Source: an uncultured Desulfuromonadales bacterium
Lineage (GTDB): Bacteria; Desulfobacterota; Desulfuromonadia; Desulfuromonadales; Geopsychrobacteraceae
Assembly: GCA_947259685.1 (NCBI GenBank)
Contig: CAMYNC010000048.1
Location: 1-40,625, forward strand
Length of the DNA: 40,625 nucleotides
Reading direction: 5' to 3'
The notes below the pieces were generated by a model. That model saw nothing but the letters and a program-made list of their open reading frames with translations, searched no databases and was not told where the DNA came from. Of the stretch, positions 1 to 7,533 are shown in pieces; position 1 is the first letter of the stretch; each line of letters begins with the position of its first letter. The position numbers and the translations under genes were made by a program.

Positions 1-31
1 TCAAAACGGTATCCAACAGACAGAACAATTG

Positions 32-60
32 AAAAAAGGCAGCGAAAAACGCTGCCTTTA
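32..60. terminator. Small hairpin, possible bidirectional terminator
   Basis: GGCAGCG (38-44) and CGCTGCC (50-56) form a perfect 7-bp stem around an AAAAA loop. Six A precede the stem and TTTA follows it, so it could weakly terminate transcription from either side. It may belong to a gene left of the window or to the minus-strand gene ending at 192. The T-tract is short, so termination is inferred only. Confidence 0.4.
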
Positions 61-107
61 AAAAGCTACCGCGAAGCGGTTTAGTTCAACAGGGATTAGA
101 CGGTTCC

Positions 108-193
108 TATAGATCTATAAACTGTTTATAGATAAGGATGTCCGGTTTATATATGTATTTAATGGTTTATAGATATGCCGTTTATAAACCATT
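108..193. repeat. Cluster of GTTTATAGAT-type 10-mers (iteron-like)
   Basis: The 10-mer GTTTATAGAT occurs at 124-133 and 165-174 and in inverted form at 113-122. Variants lie at 145-154 (GTTTATATAT) and 180-189 (GTTTATAAAC). They build nested palindromes: TATAGATCTATA (108-119), CTATAAAC-T-GTTTATAG (115-131), and an 11-bp inverted pair at 161-171 and 183-193. The last pair reaches the stop codon of the minus-strand gene. Such clusters can be protein-binding arrays (plasmid iterons, integrase arm sites, operators) or a folded 3' end of a transcript. Which one applies cannot be told from this window. Confidence 0.6.
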
Positions 194-542
194 AGAGGCT
201 GTTCTTTTCTGGTATTATCCGGTCTTGTAGATTCAAATCGAGGGCGTCTTTGAAGCGCATCTGCCAGAGCTTTTTCTGTGGGTCCCAGCGTGCGCCAAGG
301 GCTTTGGCGCGGTTGCGCAGGTCCTGTTCGTGGTACTCAATCCGGACTGAAACCTCGGCGAAGTATTTGGCACTGTTTTCCGGCACGTACGGTTTGGCAT
401 CGACAATCAACTCGACTGTTTTATAGCGCATCCGTGACTTGGGGTCGTAGCGGTAGCGCACGCAGACCAGTTGTTCACCGTATTGGGCGTGTAACTGTTT
501 GGTTCCCTTGTCGCCTGGTTTCAGGCTGACCCTGGTTTTCAT
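192..542 (-). CDS. Small conserved-looking protein with LGARWD motif
   Basis: This is a 116-residue, basic, soluble protein without a signal peptide or membrane segment. The ATG at 542 is chosen over an upstream in-frame ATG (593) because GGAGGGG lies 2-3 bases before it and the residues that follow (MKTRVSLKPGDKG) look like a natural start. The C-terminal half contains a LRNRAKALGARWDPQKKLWQ stretch. That resembles the short RWD-type motif (DUF5710-like) found in phage, plasmid and primase-associated proteins. Homologues of the N-terminal part are, as I recall, often close to recombinases, but none is visible here. Function is unknown. The neighbouring iteron-like cluster at its 3' end hints at a mobile or replicative context beyond the left edge. 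Confidence 0.7.
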   Translation of the reverse strand: MKTRVSLKPGDKGTKQLHAQYGEQLVCVRYRYDPKSRMRYKTVELIVDAKPYVPENSAKYFAEVSVRIEYHEQDLRNRAKALGARWDPQKKLWQMRFKDALDLNLQDRIIPEKNSL

Positions 543-994
543 TTCCCCTCCGCTATAAAAAAACCGCTCTGGTGATAGTTGTTTTGCAATCACGTGAACG
601 GTTGTCGTTATAGGCCCCCATAAAAAATATGATAACTAGTCGCAGATATTAGCTAATCTTCTTTTTTCAGTCAATTGCTTTGGTCTTTCGGGCGGTGCTT
701 TTGGCTTGGGAGACTTTACGGAAGTGAGAAAATTGGGGGTGTTTTAAGTGGGGCTTGGTCCTCGAGTGGGATTCAGCGGCCCTTGGCTTCAATTAAGTGC
801 AAAGGGCCGCGGTGATGATTGATTGACGATAGGCCTGTGCCTTGGTTTCATCATCCGCTCCTATCTGGCGCCGGTTATTTCTGAGGTCTTTACTGCCGAG
901 GGATTGGCTGAGCGGCTTCATGATCCCTGGCTGTTGGATCTCCCCGAAGTTTTCGTCAGATTCTAAACGGATTCATGACATTTCTCAGGGTAGT
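543..994. other. 452-bp stretch without a clear gene
   Basis: The right part holds a perfect 9-bp inverted repeat, GCGGCCCTT (776-784) and AAGGGCCGC (802-810), with a 17-base loop and no T-tract, so it is not an obvious terminator. A 47-codon plus-strand frame (TTG at 823, stop at 964-966) has protein-like composition near its end (DPWLLDLPEVF) but no convincing ribosome site. It could be a remnant gene end or chance. The promoter of the minus-strand gene starting at 542 should lie at 550-650, but no strong boxes were identified. Confidence 0.4.
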
Positions 995-1195
995 TTAACC
1001 CTCGATGACAAAGGAAACCTTTGCATTGACTCGGTATTTGACGATTTTACCTCCGGCGACAATGGCCTGAAAATCCTGCAGGTAGATGTTGTTGATCCCG
1101 TTGACTGTTTTTGCTGCTTCGCGCAAGGCCGCATCGGCGGCTCCTTCAATGGTGCTTCCTTCAGAGTGAATTTCTATGACTTTGACAACTGACAT
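995..1195 (-). CDS. Dodecin family protein
   Basis: A 66-residue protein with the dodecin beta-alpha-beta-beta layout: MSVVKVIEIHSEG, a helix rich in Ala (AADAALREAAKTV), then two strands ending YRVNAKVSFVIEG. Dodecins assemble as hollow dodecamers that bind flavins or CoA and are thought to store or buffer flavin. The start at 1195 is chosen over the in-frame ATG at 1207 because GGAGG lies 5 bases upstream of it and overlaps the earlier codon. The tryptophan that stacks on the flavin in characterised archaeal and Thermus dodecins falls on an Asn/Ile position here (NGINNIYLQD), so flavin binding should not be assumed. It lies downstream of the thioesterase gene on the same strand with a 124-bp gap. 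Confidence 0.88.
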   Translation of the reverse strand: MSVVKVIEIHSEGSTIEGAADAALREAAKTVNGINNIYLQDFQAIVAGGKIVKYRVNAKVSFVIEG

Positions 1196-1319
1196 AATGG
1201 CCTCCATTTTTTAGGGGGAAATCTCACTCATTAATTTCTATCACCTCCGTAGCGGATGGCAAGCGGTGGCAAGCGAAAGTCAGGGGAGGGAACAATGAAT
1301 TTCTCTGGAGAGCCCTGTT

Positions 1320-1859
1320 TCAGTTTTCGTTCACTTCTCTTTCCCAGAGACTTTTCGCCCCGAACTGTTTGGCCAGCGCTTTGGATTGTTCGCGTTTTTT
1401 CAGCCGCTTTCTGGCCCGTTCAGGTGCTCCTTCAAAGAGGAATTTTTCAAGTGCGGTTTCGGGGATGACCGCTGGGACCATTTGCTTTTCACCTTTGACA
1501 TCGATCGCCACAAAGGTGAGAAAAGCAGTAGCACAGACGGTGCGGTCACCGCTCAGCATGTCTTCGGCGACGACTTTTACGAACACTTCAACCGAGGTGC
1601 GATGGGTCCAGGTCACGAAAGCTTCAAGACAAACCGATTGGCCGTTGCGGATCGGATGGAGAAAATCGACCGAATCGGTTGAAGCGGTGACGACCGAGGT
1701 GCGGGCATGACGGGTTGCGGCAATGGCGGCAATGTCGTCGATATAGGACATCACTTTGCCGCCGAACATGGTGCCGAAATGGTTGGTGTCGGGAGGTTGG
1801 ACCATGGAGGCCTTGATTGCTCTGGATTCATTGCAGAACTTTGCTAACTTGGTGTGCAT
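1320..1859 (-). CDS. Acyl-CoA thioesterase, YciA/YkhA hotdog family
   Basis: A 179-residue cytosolic protein that should hydrolyse acyl-CoA thioesters to free acid and CoA. The single hotdog domain covers roughly residues 12-130. Visible family marks are NHFGTMFGGKVMSYIDDIAA (Asn26 and the Asp41/Asp42 pair in the active-site helix), VTASTDSVDFLHPI, and the strand ending AFLTFVAID. The C-terminal 40 residues are charged and probably help oligomerise. The start is supported by GGAGA about 7 bases before ATG 1859. The chain length substrate cannot be read from sequence; the family ranges from short to long acyl chains. Dodecin follows on the same strand, which may reflect shared CoA/flavin metabolism, although the 124-bp gap makes co-transcription uncertain. 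Confidence 0.9.
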   Translation of the reverse strand: MHTKLAKFCNESRAIKASMVQPPDTNHFGTMFGGKVMSYIDDIAAIAATRHARTSVVTASTDSVDFLHPIRNGQSVCLEAFVTWTHRTSVEVFVKVVAEDMLSGDRTVCATAFLTFVAIDVKGEKQMVPAVIPETALEKFLFEGAPERARKRLKKREQSKALAKQFGAKSLWEREVNEN

Positions 1860-2022
1860 ATCGATTTCTCCTGCCTGGATCGGTGGGGCCGAATAACGGT
1901 GGTTCTACTGTGCGGTCTGGAATGGATTATTCAGCGGTGGCACTCTTGCCAGAAGTGACCTCCTAAATATAGCAAAACTTTCGGCAGGGGTGCCGGCCGG
2001 CAGGGGACCAGTCAGCCATGAC

Positions 2023-2799
2023 TTAATCGTTCAGCAGCTGGGGTAACATGGCACTGAGGGTTGCCTTGATCTCCGCTGCACCTGTGTAGGGGAGATAGGC
2101 GGTATTATTTATCTCACCGAGCCGTGGCTCATCCTGCTGTTGCAGGATAATAGCCGGCTTGTCTATTCCGTAGGCCAGGCCAAGTGCCAGCATGACGCTG
2201 GCCGCTTGTCCAGAGATATCTAAAATGGCCAGCCGGCAAGAGTGCAACTCTTGTGCGAGCTCACAGAGCGCGGCATCATCCAGCAGGGGGCGGTCGGCGC
2301 GAAAAAATGAGAGCCCCTGGGTTTCCAGGGCGGGCTGAATCCCCCGCCAGAAGAGTTGCTGTGAATCCTCTCCGGCTGGGATAGCAACGAAGACCCGTTT
2401 TTTAGCTTGGGGCGGTTCAATAGAATTGCCATGGACGTCGCGATGGAAAAATTTTTCCAGCGGATGTGTTGGGATAAAACTCTGTTCGGCGGCTTTGTTC
2501 AGTTCCTCGATTTTATCTTCCAGACGGATAATCTGGTGGCTGATCGTTTTGACAAACTTTTCAACGCTGGCTTTATTGATCGATTTCCCTGAGGCGGAAT
2601 AATCGATGGGGCTGAGTTTAAAGCTCGGGATGCGCAGAGTTTGGTCGGCATTCAGCCGCTCAGCAGCCTGGCTATAGGACTCCAGCCAGCTGCTGAAAGC
2701 GCGTTGGTAGACATACTGGTTGTTTTTCAGATATTTGCTGATTCGCGCCAATAGATAATTGAACTCTCCGACGACTTCAGTTAATTGTGCAATATCCAT
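2023..2799 (-). CDS. Helical protein with degenerate NDT/TIR-like domain
   Basis: A 258-residue soluble protein. ATG 2799 is preferred to GTG 2835 because AAGGA sits about 8 bases before it. Residues 1-120 are predicted helical and contain no recognisable domain. Residues ~134-258 read as a Rossmann-like domain of the nucleoside 2-deoxyribosyltransferase/TIR-like superfamily: KRVFVAIPAG, then FFRADRP, RLAILDISG, LALGLAYGIDKPAIIL and a late TAYLPYTG. In active members the sequence after DISG usually reads NxNVxxELG, with a catalytic Glu. Here it reads QAASVMLALG, so Ala205 replaces the Glu and the Asn residues are lost. A binding or sensing role rather than nucleosidase activity is therefore inferred. 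The gene stands alone between divergent neighbours. Confidence 0.65.
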   Translation of the reverse strand: MDIAQLTEVVGEFNYLLARISKYLKNNQYVYQRAFSSWLESYSQAAERLNADQTLRIPSFKLSPIDYSASGKSINKASVEKFVKTISHQIIRLEDKIEELNKAAEQSFIPTHPLEKFFHRDVHGNSIEPPQAKKRVFVAIPAGEDSQQLFWRGIQPALETQGLSFFRADRPLLDDAALCELAQELHSCRLAILDISGQAASVMLALGLAYGIDKPAIILQQQDEPRLGEINNTAYLPYTGAAEIKATLSAMLPQLLND

Positions 2800-3082
2800 G
2801 CTTTGATTCCTTGAAAATTCTGGTTTTAGACCCACTGATGTTCAGTCAAAATCCAATCCAAAAATATTGATCTGATAGAAATTAACACGGCAGGTTGTCT
2901 GGCGTTAAGCAGCAAAACAGACTTGGCCAATATGGGGAGCTAGTCGGGGTGTTTGAGCTGCTTGCCGACCTGCGCTTTGGGGGCGGGAAGAGACTGGCGA
3001 AAAAAAACTGCGATCATTCATGAAACTGTGTGAAAAAAACGCTATATTTTTGAAAGGATAGCCAAACAAGGGGAGATAACCT

Positions 3083-4501
3083 ATGCAAACACGGGATAAA
3101 TTGTATTTTGGCGGGCAGTGGCAGGAATCAACCGGGAACGAGACCATCTCGGTTCTTAACCCGGCAACCGAAGCGGAGATCGGCAGGGTTCCGGCAGGCA
3201 CCGAGACAGATATAGACCGAGCCGTGGCAGCCGCGGTCCAAGCCCTACCGGACTGGTCGGCCACCAGTCCCCAAGAGCGGGCTGGTTACTTGCAACGGAT
3301 TCACCAGGAACTGGTGAATCGGGCGCCGGAAATGGCTGAACTGATTACCTCCGAGTTGGGGATGCCGATCAAGTTAAGTCAACGGATTCAGGCAGGGTTA
3401 CCGGTGGTGGTGCTGGAAAGTTATATCGCGCTGCTCAAAGACTATGAATTTTCCGAAGAGGTTGGCAATTCGCTGATTCTCAAGGAGCCGGTCGGCGTGA
3501 TCGGGGCGATTACCCCCTGGAATTATCCACTGCACCAATTGATGATTAAGGTGGCGGCGGCATTGGCGGCTGGCTGTACGCTGGTGGCAAAGCCGAGTGA
3601 GTTGGCACCGCTGAACGCTTTTTTGCTGGCTGAAATTATCGATGGCTGTGGGCTGCCGCCGGGAGTATTTAACCTGGTGTCCGGCGTCGGCGCGGTGGTT
3701 GGTGAAGCGCTGGTCAGCCATCCCGATGTCGATATGATCTCCTTTACCGGTTCGACCCGGGCCGGCAAGCGGATCACTGTGGTGGCCGCAGAGACGATTA
3801 AGCGGGTGGCTTTGGAGTTGGGCGGGAAATCGGCGTCGCTGATCCTGGATGATGCCGATCTCCCGCTGGCAGTCAAAGCGACAGTGAATAGCTGTTTTTT
3901 GAATTCTGGTCAGACCTGCAGTGCGAATACCCGGATGCTGGTCCCGGAAGAGGCTTATGTAGAGGCCGCGCAACTGGCTGTCGAGCTGGGCAAGGGGTTT
4001 TTGCCCGGTAGTCCGCTGGATATGCAGACCAGACTGGGGCCGCTGATTTCCTCCGAGCAGCGCGAACGGGTGCGGCGCTATATCAATCTCGGAATTGAAG
4101 AGGGGGCGGAACTGCTGCTCGGTGGCGAGGACTCTCCCGAGGGACTGCCGCTCGGCTATTACGTGCAGCCGACTTTGTTTGGGAAGGTCAGGGCAGAGAT
4201 GCGCATTGCGCAGGAGGAAATTTTCGGACCGGTGCTCAGCATCATTCCTTACCGCGGGGAGGAAGAAGGGATTCGCATTGCTAACGACAGCTGTTATGGC
4301 CTGGCCGGTGGTGTCTGGTCGGCTAGTCGCGAGCGTGCCGAACGAGTCGCGCGGCGTTTGCGAACCGGGCAGGTCGATATCAATGGTGGTCGCTTCAATC
4401 TACTGGCTCCGTTTGGCGGTTTTAAACAGTCGGGACATGGCCGTGAGCTGGGACGCTACGGACTGGAGGAATTCCTGGAGATTAAATCTTTGCAATTTTA
4501 G
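3083..4501 (+). CDS. NAD(P)-dependent aldehyde dehydrogenase
   Basis: A 472-residue cytosolic enzyme that oxidises an aldehyde to a carboxylate with NAD or NADP. The full ALDH fold is present: [10 protein letters not shown] and VAKPSELAP (cofactor binding), [10 protein letters not shown], catalytic Glu245 in LELGGKS, nucleophile Cys279 in [11 protein letters not shown], and [10 protein letters not shown]. The length matches the family (450-500). The start is supported by GGGGAGA 7-8 bases before ATG 3083. The [14 protein letters not shown] end resembles betaine-aldehyde or broad-specificity ALDHs, but the substrate cannot be assigned. The gene is monocistronic: the next gene starts 371 bp later, after a MITE-like element. 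Confidence 0.93.
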   Translation: MQTRDKLYFGGQWQESTGNETISVLNPATEAEIGRVPAGTETDIDRAVAAAVQALPDWSATSPQERAGYLQRIHQELVNRAPEMAELITSELGMPIKLSQRIQAGLPVVVLESYIALLKDYEFSEEVGNSLILKEPVGVIGAITPWNYPLHQLMIKVAAALAAGCTLVAKPSELAPLNAFLLAEIIDGCGLPPGVFNLVSGVGAVVGEALVSHPDVDMISFTGSTRAGKRITVVAAETIKRVALELGGKSASLILDDADLPLAVKATVNSCFLNSGQTCSANTRMLVPEEAYVEAAQLAVELGKGFLPGSPLDMQTRLGPLISSEQRERVRRYINLGIEEGAELLLGGEDSPEGLPLGYYVQPTLFGKVRAEMRIAQEEIFGPVLSIIPYRGEEEGIRIANDSCYGLAGGVWSASRERAERVARRLRTGQVDINGGRFNLLAPFGGFKQSGHGRELGRYGLEEFLEIKSLQF

Positions 4502-4634
4502 CGATCCTTGGGTATATCTGGGCTTGGGCCGCGCGCTCGGGTTTTTGGCTTTTGGCCCAGGGGCGCAGGGAGGCCCTCAACTTAAACCTGCTTGTCAGTG
4601 GACTCTTAGGTTTTGATCATACTTTTAATATAGC
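4502..4634. other. Intergenic spacer before MITE copy A
   Basis: Between the aldehyde dehydrogenase stop and the MITE-like repeat there is an imperfect inverted repeat, CTTGGGCC (near 4523) with GGCCCAGG (near 4555), and a smaller AAACCT/AGGTTT pair near 4588-4614. Neither is followed by a strong T-run, so termination is uncertain. No open reading frame here looks real. Confidence 0.35.
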
Positions 4635-4796
4635 CCTGAATCAGTGAGGTTCCCGACGGCGAATAGCGCAAGTCATTGAATTGCCTAACCGCCTCAAAAA
4701 TCGCCGCTGAACCTATGGGTGCAGCTCAGATTTCTGAAACGCTTATTCAATCCAAGCACTTGCACTCTTCATCCGCCTCGCCCTCACTGATTCAGG
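4635..4796 (+). mobile_element. MITE-like element, copy A (162 bp)
   Basis: The element begins CCTGAATCAGTGAG (4635-4648) and ends with its exact inverse complement CTCACTGATTCAGG (4783-4796). It is flanked by the direct repeat ATAGC at 4630-4634 and 4797-4801, which looks like a 5-bp target-site duplication. The interior aligns almost end to end with copies B and C, including the shared pieces GAATTGCCT, TTCAATCCA and CACTTGCACTCTTCATCC. It encodes no protein. These features fit a non-autonomous miniature inverted-repeat transposable element mobilised by a transposase located elsewhere. It sits 76 bp upstream of the histidine kinase gene, so it may affect that promoter. Confidence 0.85.
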
Positions 4797-4872
4797 ATAG
4801 CCCCTGGGTGGCTTGGGTATGAGAAGCCTGTAATATGCTATTTGCATTGAATCGCCTAAGAGGGCAGGAAAA

Positions 4873-6162
4873 ATGACCGAAACTGAACTGGCAATCTATT
4901 CCCACCTGAAGCAATCCCGCTATCTGGCAAACCTCTCCGATGATGCGTTGCGTGAATTTCTCGCGTTGATTGAGTACGAAACCTACGAGCAGGGAGAAAC
5001 GGTGATCGCCCAGGGGGAGCAGAACCACGACGTGTTTTTTGTCATCGACGGCAATGTGCTGGTCAAAACGGATGATCAGCCGCTCTATTCCCTGGGCCGC
5101 AAAGGGGATATTTTTGGCGAAATGAGTATGGTTTCCGGTCAACCCTCCCAAGTCAGCGTTGAAGTCCTCAGCGATCTGCAGGTGTTAAGCATTTCCCCGG
5201 ACTCAATCGAATCGATTCAACAGGATCGATCTCACCAGCTCAGTCAGATCTTTTACAATTGGCTGGCGAGGATTCTTGCCGATAAATTGCACCTGACTTC
5301 GGAAAAAGCCAAACGCTTTGAAAATATCAATGCGGAGCTTGAACTTTCGCTTAGTGCCCAAAAACGCACCACCAGGAAGTTGGAGGAGATGACTGCTGAG
5401 TTGGAAAAATCGAAAGCGGAACTTGAGGAATTGAACCAGTTGAAAAACGAATTTATCGGCATCGCTTCGCACGATCTGCGCTCTCCGATCAGTAGTGTCA
5501 TCGCGGTTATGGAGACGATTCCCAACTGTTATAACTTGGATGTGGAGGTTGTCGAAGTGCTCAAATCGGTGCAGGATAGCTGCCAGGAGCAGCTCAGACT
5601 GGTGAACGACCTGCTCGATGTTGCCAAGATCGAATCAGGGGTGCTGGAGCTTGATTGCACAACCTTGGCTGCGGAACACTTTTCTGCCTTTTTGCGGCAA
5701 AGTTGTGAGCGCTATCGAATGCTGGCCAACAGTAAGCAGATCGATTTGCAGTATGCAGACCGCCTGCGGCTTTCTACCGAGGGCGCTGTGCCCAAGAGAC
5801 CGCTGCTTTCTCTCGATCTGCCGAAGATTCAACAGGTCCTCAACAACCTGCTGGGCAATGCCATCAAATTTACCCCGGAAAAGGGTCAGATCCGCTTGTG
5901 CGCCGAAACGGAAGACAAGCATTTAAAGATCAGCATCACGGATACTGGCCTCGGCATCTGTTCGGCCGAATTACCAATGGTGTTCGATAAATTCCGCCAG
6001 GTAAAAGGGCGAAAATTGGGCACGCGAGGAGAGAAGGGGACCGGATTGGGGCTGGCGATCTGCAAAAACCTGATTGAGCTGCACGCTGGCCGGATCTGGG
6101 TGCAGAGTGAAGAAGGCCGGGGCAGCTGCTTCAGTTTTACCCTGCCGGTTTTAAAGTCCTAG
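4873..6162 (+). CDS. Soluble cyclic-nucleotide-domain sensor histidine kinase
   Basis: A 429-residue cytoplasmic kinase with no membrane segment. Order of parts: CRP-like cyclic-nucleotide-binding domain (about 10-125; DVFFVIDGNVLV, GDIFGEMSMVSGQPSQVSV), a charged coiled coil (about 140-195), HisKA dimerisation domain with phospho-acceptor His200 in IASHDLRSP, and an HATPase domain (about 300-428) with N box NNLLGNAIKF, G1 DTGLGI, F box FDKFRQ and G2 GTGLGLAI. All boxes are intact, so it should be active. The N-terminal ligand could be cAMP, cGMP or none; many such domains are degenerate. No response regulator is adjacent, so it is an orphan kinase. GGCAGGA precedes ATG 4873. The stop codon TAG lies inside the terminal repeat of the next element. 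Confidence 0.92.
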   Translation: MTETELAIYSHLKQSRYLANLSDDALREFLALIEYETYEQGETVIAQGEQNHDVFFVIDGNVLVKTDDQPLYSLGRKGDIFGEMSMVSGQPSQVSVEVLSDLQVLSISPDSIESIQQDRSHQLSQIFYNWLARILADKLHLTSEKAKRFENINAELELSLSAQKRTTRKLEEMTAELEKSKAELEELNQLKNEFIGIASHDLRSPISSVIAVMETIPNCYNLDVEVVEVLKSVQDSCQEQLRLVNDLLDVAKIESGVLELDCTTLAAEHFSAFLRQSCERYRMLANSKQIDLQYADRLRLSTEGAVPKRPLLSLDLPKIQQVLNNLLGNAIKFTPEKGQIRLCAETEDKHLKISITDTGLGICSAELPMVFDKFRQVKGRKLGTRGEKGTGLGLAICKNLIELHAGRIWVQSEEGRGSCFSFTLPVLKS

Positions 6163-6323
6163 GGTCCCATGCGGTTGATTCCATCCATTAATTCTGGCCC
6201 TTTTGCCCGCTGGCTTCGTTGCCTCTCCTCGGCTTAGCTTTGGCTAGGCTTGCGTCGACGCGCCTTGCCAGCAGCCAAAATTGCTCAGAATTACCTGAAA
6301 GGACTAACCGCACGGAACCCTAG
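6159..6323. mobile_element. 165-bp palindromic element, unrelated to the MITE family
   Basis: The ends are imperfect inverted repeats of about 23 bp: CTAGGGTCCCATGCGGTT (6159-6176) and, read inverted from 6323, CTAGGGTTCCGTGCGGTT. The outermost CTAG on both sides could be a 4-bp target duplication of the kind some IS5-group elements leave. Inside is a second long imperfect palindrome: AATTCTG and GCTGGC near 6190-6214 face GCCAGC and CAGAATT near 6266-6292. It has no coding capacity and only one copy in the window. It may be a second MITE family or a folded RNA/terminator between the kinase and the convergent flavoprotein gene. Confidence 0.6.
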
Positions 6324-6347
6324 AAGGCTGTCGCTTTATACCATTAA

Positions 6348-6508
6348 CCTGAATCAGTGAGTAAACGGTGGATGAAGAGTGCAAGTGCTTGGATTGAATG
6401 AGTGGTGCAAAAATCTGAGCTGCACCCAAAGGTTCAGCGGTGATTTTTGCAGTGCTCAGGCAATTCAATGATTTGTGCTATTCGCCGCCGGATACTCACT
6501 GATTCAGG
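6348..6508 (-). mobile_element. MITE-like element, copy B (161 bp, inverted)
   Basis: The termini CCTGAATCAGTGAG (6348-6361) and CTCACTGATTCAGG (6495-6508) are perfect inverted repeats. The interior matches copies A and C on the opposite strand: GGATGAAGAGTGCAAGTG, TTGGATTGAATGAG, then CAATTCAATGA. No clear target duplication is seen (flanks ATTAA and AATTT). Its right half overlaps the 3' end of the minus-strand flavoprotein gene and supplies its stop codon. It lies 24 bp from the unrelated 165-bp element, so this gap between convergent genes has taken two insertions. Confidence 0.85.
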
Positions 6509-7420
6509 AATTTTTCCGATCTGCTCGAGACCGTTAAGATAAAGGCTGGAGCAGACCTGAACCACCTTGGCGCCCGCCAGAATCGCTTTGATAGCATCGC
6601 GGCCATCGTGAATTCCGGTGTTCCCCGCCAGGTCACAGCCAACTTTTCCCGTCAGTAACGATAGCCAGCGCAGGGTGTAGTGAATTTCCGCCGGAGTGCT
6701 GTACGGATTGCCATGCACCAACTCCAGCTTGTCGATGTCGATGTCGAATTTATAAAAGCGGTTGAAGAGAACCAAGCCGTCGACCCCTTGCCAGGTGATC
6801 TTTCCCTCTTCGCGGGTCATTCCCAACCGCCCGGCGGCAAAGGGGGGCGCTTCGGCCCGATCATGACTTAAGCGGTCGGCAAAGTGCGCAAATGAGGTGA
6901 AATAGGGACCTACCTTCATCGCGATCGGAATCTTCACCTTGGTTTTCACATCGTGTAAAATTTTAAAATACTGTTCAAGAACCTTGGGTCCTGCTTGCTT
7001 GGCGTGAGTCGGCATCAGTCCGACATTCAGTTCGATGGCATCGGCGCCGGCCAGCTCAAGCTGTTTGGCATAATTATCCCAGCGTTCGCTGGAGATGCAG
7101 TTAAGGCTGGCAATGATCGGAATTTCGACCTCTTTTTTGGCGTCCTTGACGAGCTGAAGATAATCTTTGGGACCCAGCTCAATACCATAGCCTTGCAGGT
7201 ATTCGTAAGCCTCGCCGTGTTCGCTGGTTTCGGCATACCGACTTAGCTGGGCGGTTTCCGCCAGGATCTGTTCCTCGAACAGCGACTTCAGGACCAGCGC
7301 TCCAGCACCTGCGGCGGCGCATTTGCGAACTCCTTCCAGGTTGCCTGTCATGCTGCTGCTGGCGACGATAATCGGGTTGTTAAGGGGAATACCCAGATAG
7401 CTGGTGGAGAGATCGGGCAT
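6434..7420 (-). CDS. Dihydroorotate dehydrogenase-like flavoprotein, tail from a MITE
   Basis: A 328-residue TIM-barrel FMN protein of the dihydroorotate dehydrogenase-like group. Its members are often not the pyrimidine enzyme, and their substrate is unknown. Family marks: DLSTSYLGIPLNNPIIVASS at the N-terminus, GAGALVLKSLFEEQI, ASLNCISSERW, DAIELNVG, IAMKVGPYF, and DLAGNTGIHDGRDAIKAILAGAKVVQVCSSLY for the phosphate-binding end. GGAGG precedes two adjacent ATGs (7423 and 7420). The second has the better 5-base spacing and matches family N-termini. From Pro305 on, the last 24 residues are encoded by MITE copy B, so the usual C-terminal extension of about 40 residues is missing. The core barrel appears complete. 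Confidence 0.85.
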   Translation of the reverse strand: MPDLSTSYLGIPLNNPIIVASSSMTGNLEGVRKCAAAGAGALVLKSLFEEQILAETAQLSRYAETSEHGEAYEYLQGYGIELGPKDYLQLVKDAKKEVEIPIIASLNCISSERWDNYAKQLELAGADAIELNVGLMPTHAKQAGPKVLEQYFKILHDVKTKVKIPIAMKVGPYFTSFAHFADRLSHDRAEAPPFAAGRLGMTREEGKITWQGVDGLVLFNRFYKFDIDIDKLELVHGNPYSTPAEIHYTLRWLSLLTGKVGCDLAGNTGIHDGRDAIKAILAGAKVVQVCSSLYLNGLEQIGKIPESVSIRRRIAQIIELPEHCKNHR

Positions 7421-7492
7421 CATGTCCTCCTTTAAAACGGCCATTTTGGTCGAAAGAATAGTCTTAATTGTAGCAGATAAGCAGCAGTATGG

Positions 7493-7525
7493 TTGAACAC
7501 TGCAAGGCTATCCAGCTGCTATAAT
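7493..7525 (+). promoter_or_regulatory. Candidate promoter giving a near-leaderless mRNA
   Basis: TATAAT is present at 7520-7525, just 8 bases before the ATG at 7534. Transcription would begin at about 7531-7534, at or next to the start codon. A TTGAAC (7493-7498) lies upstream, but the 21-bp spacing is longer than usual. No Shine-Dalgarno sequence precedes the ATG, which fits a leaderless message. This is an inference from position only. Confidence 0.4.
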
Positions 7526-7533
7526 GAATATCT

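Noticed and set aside
842..1192. 116-codon plus-strand frame opposite dodecin
   Set aside because: Most of it is the antisense of the dodecin gene, whose fold, length and ribosome site are convincing.
1991..2002. TGCCGGCCGGCA palindrome just past the NDT/TIR-like gene as a terminator
   Set aside because: It has no loop and no T-tract on the minus strand, and short GC-rich palindromes are expected by chance.
3398..3973. 191-codon minus-strand frame opposite the aldehyde dehydrogenase
   Set aside because: It is antisense to the catalytic core of an intact ALDH gene, is rich in His, Gln and Arg without any motif, and has no supporting start.
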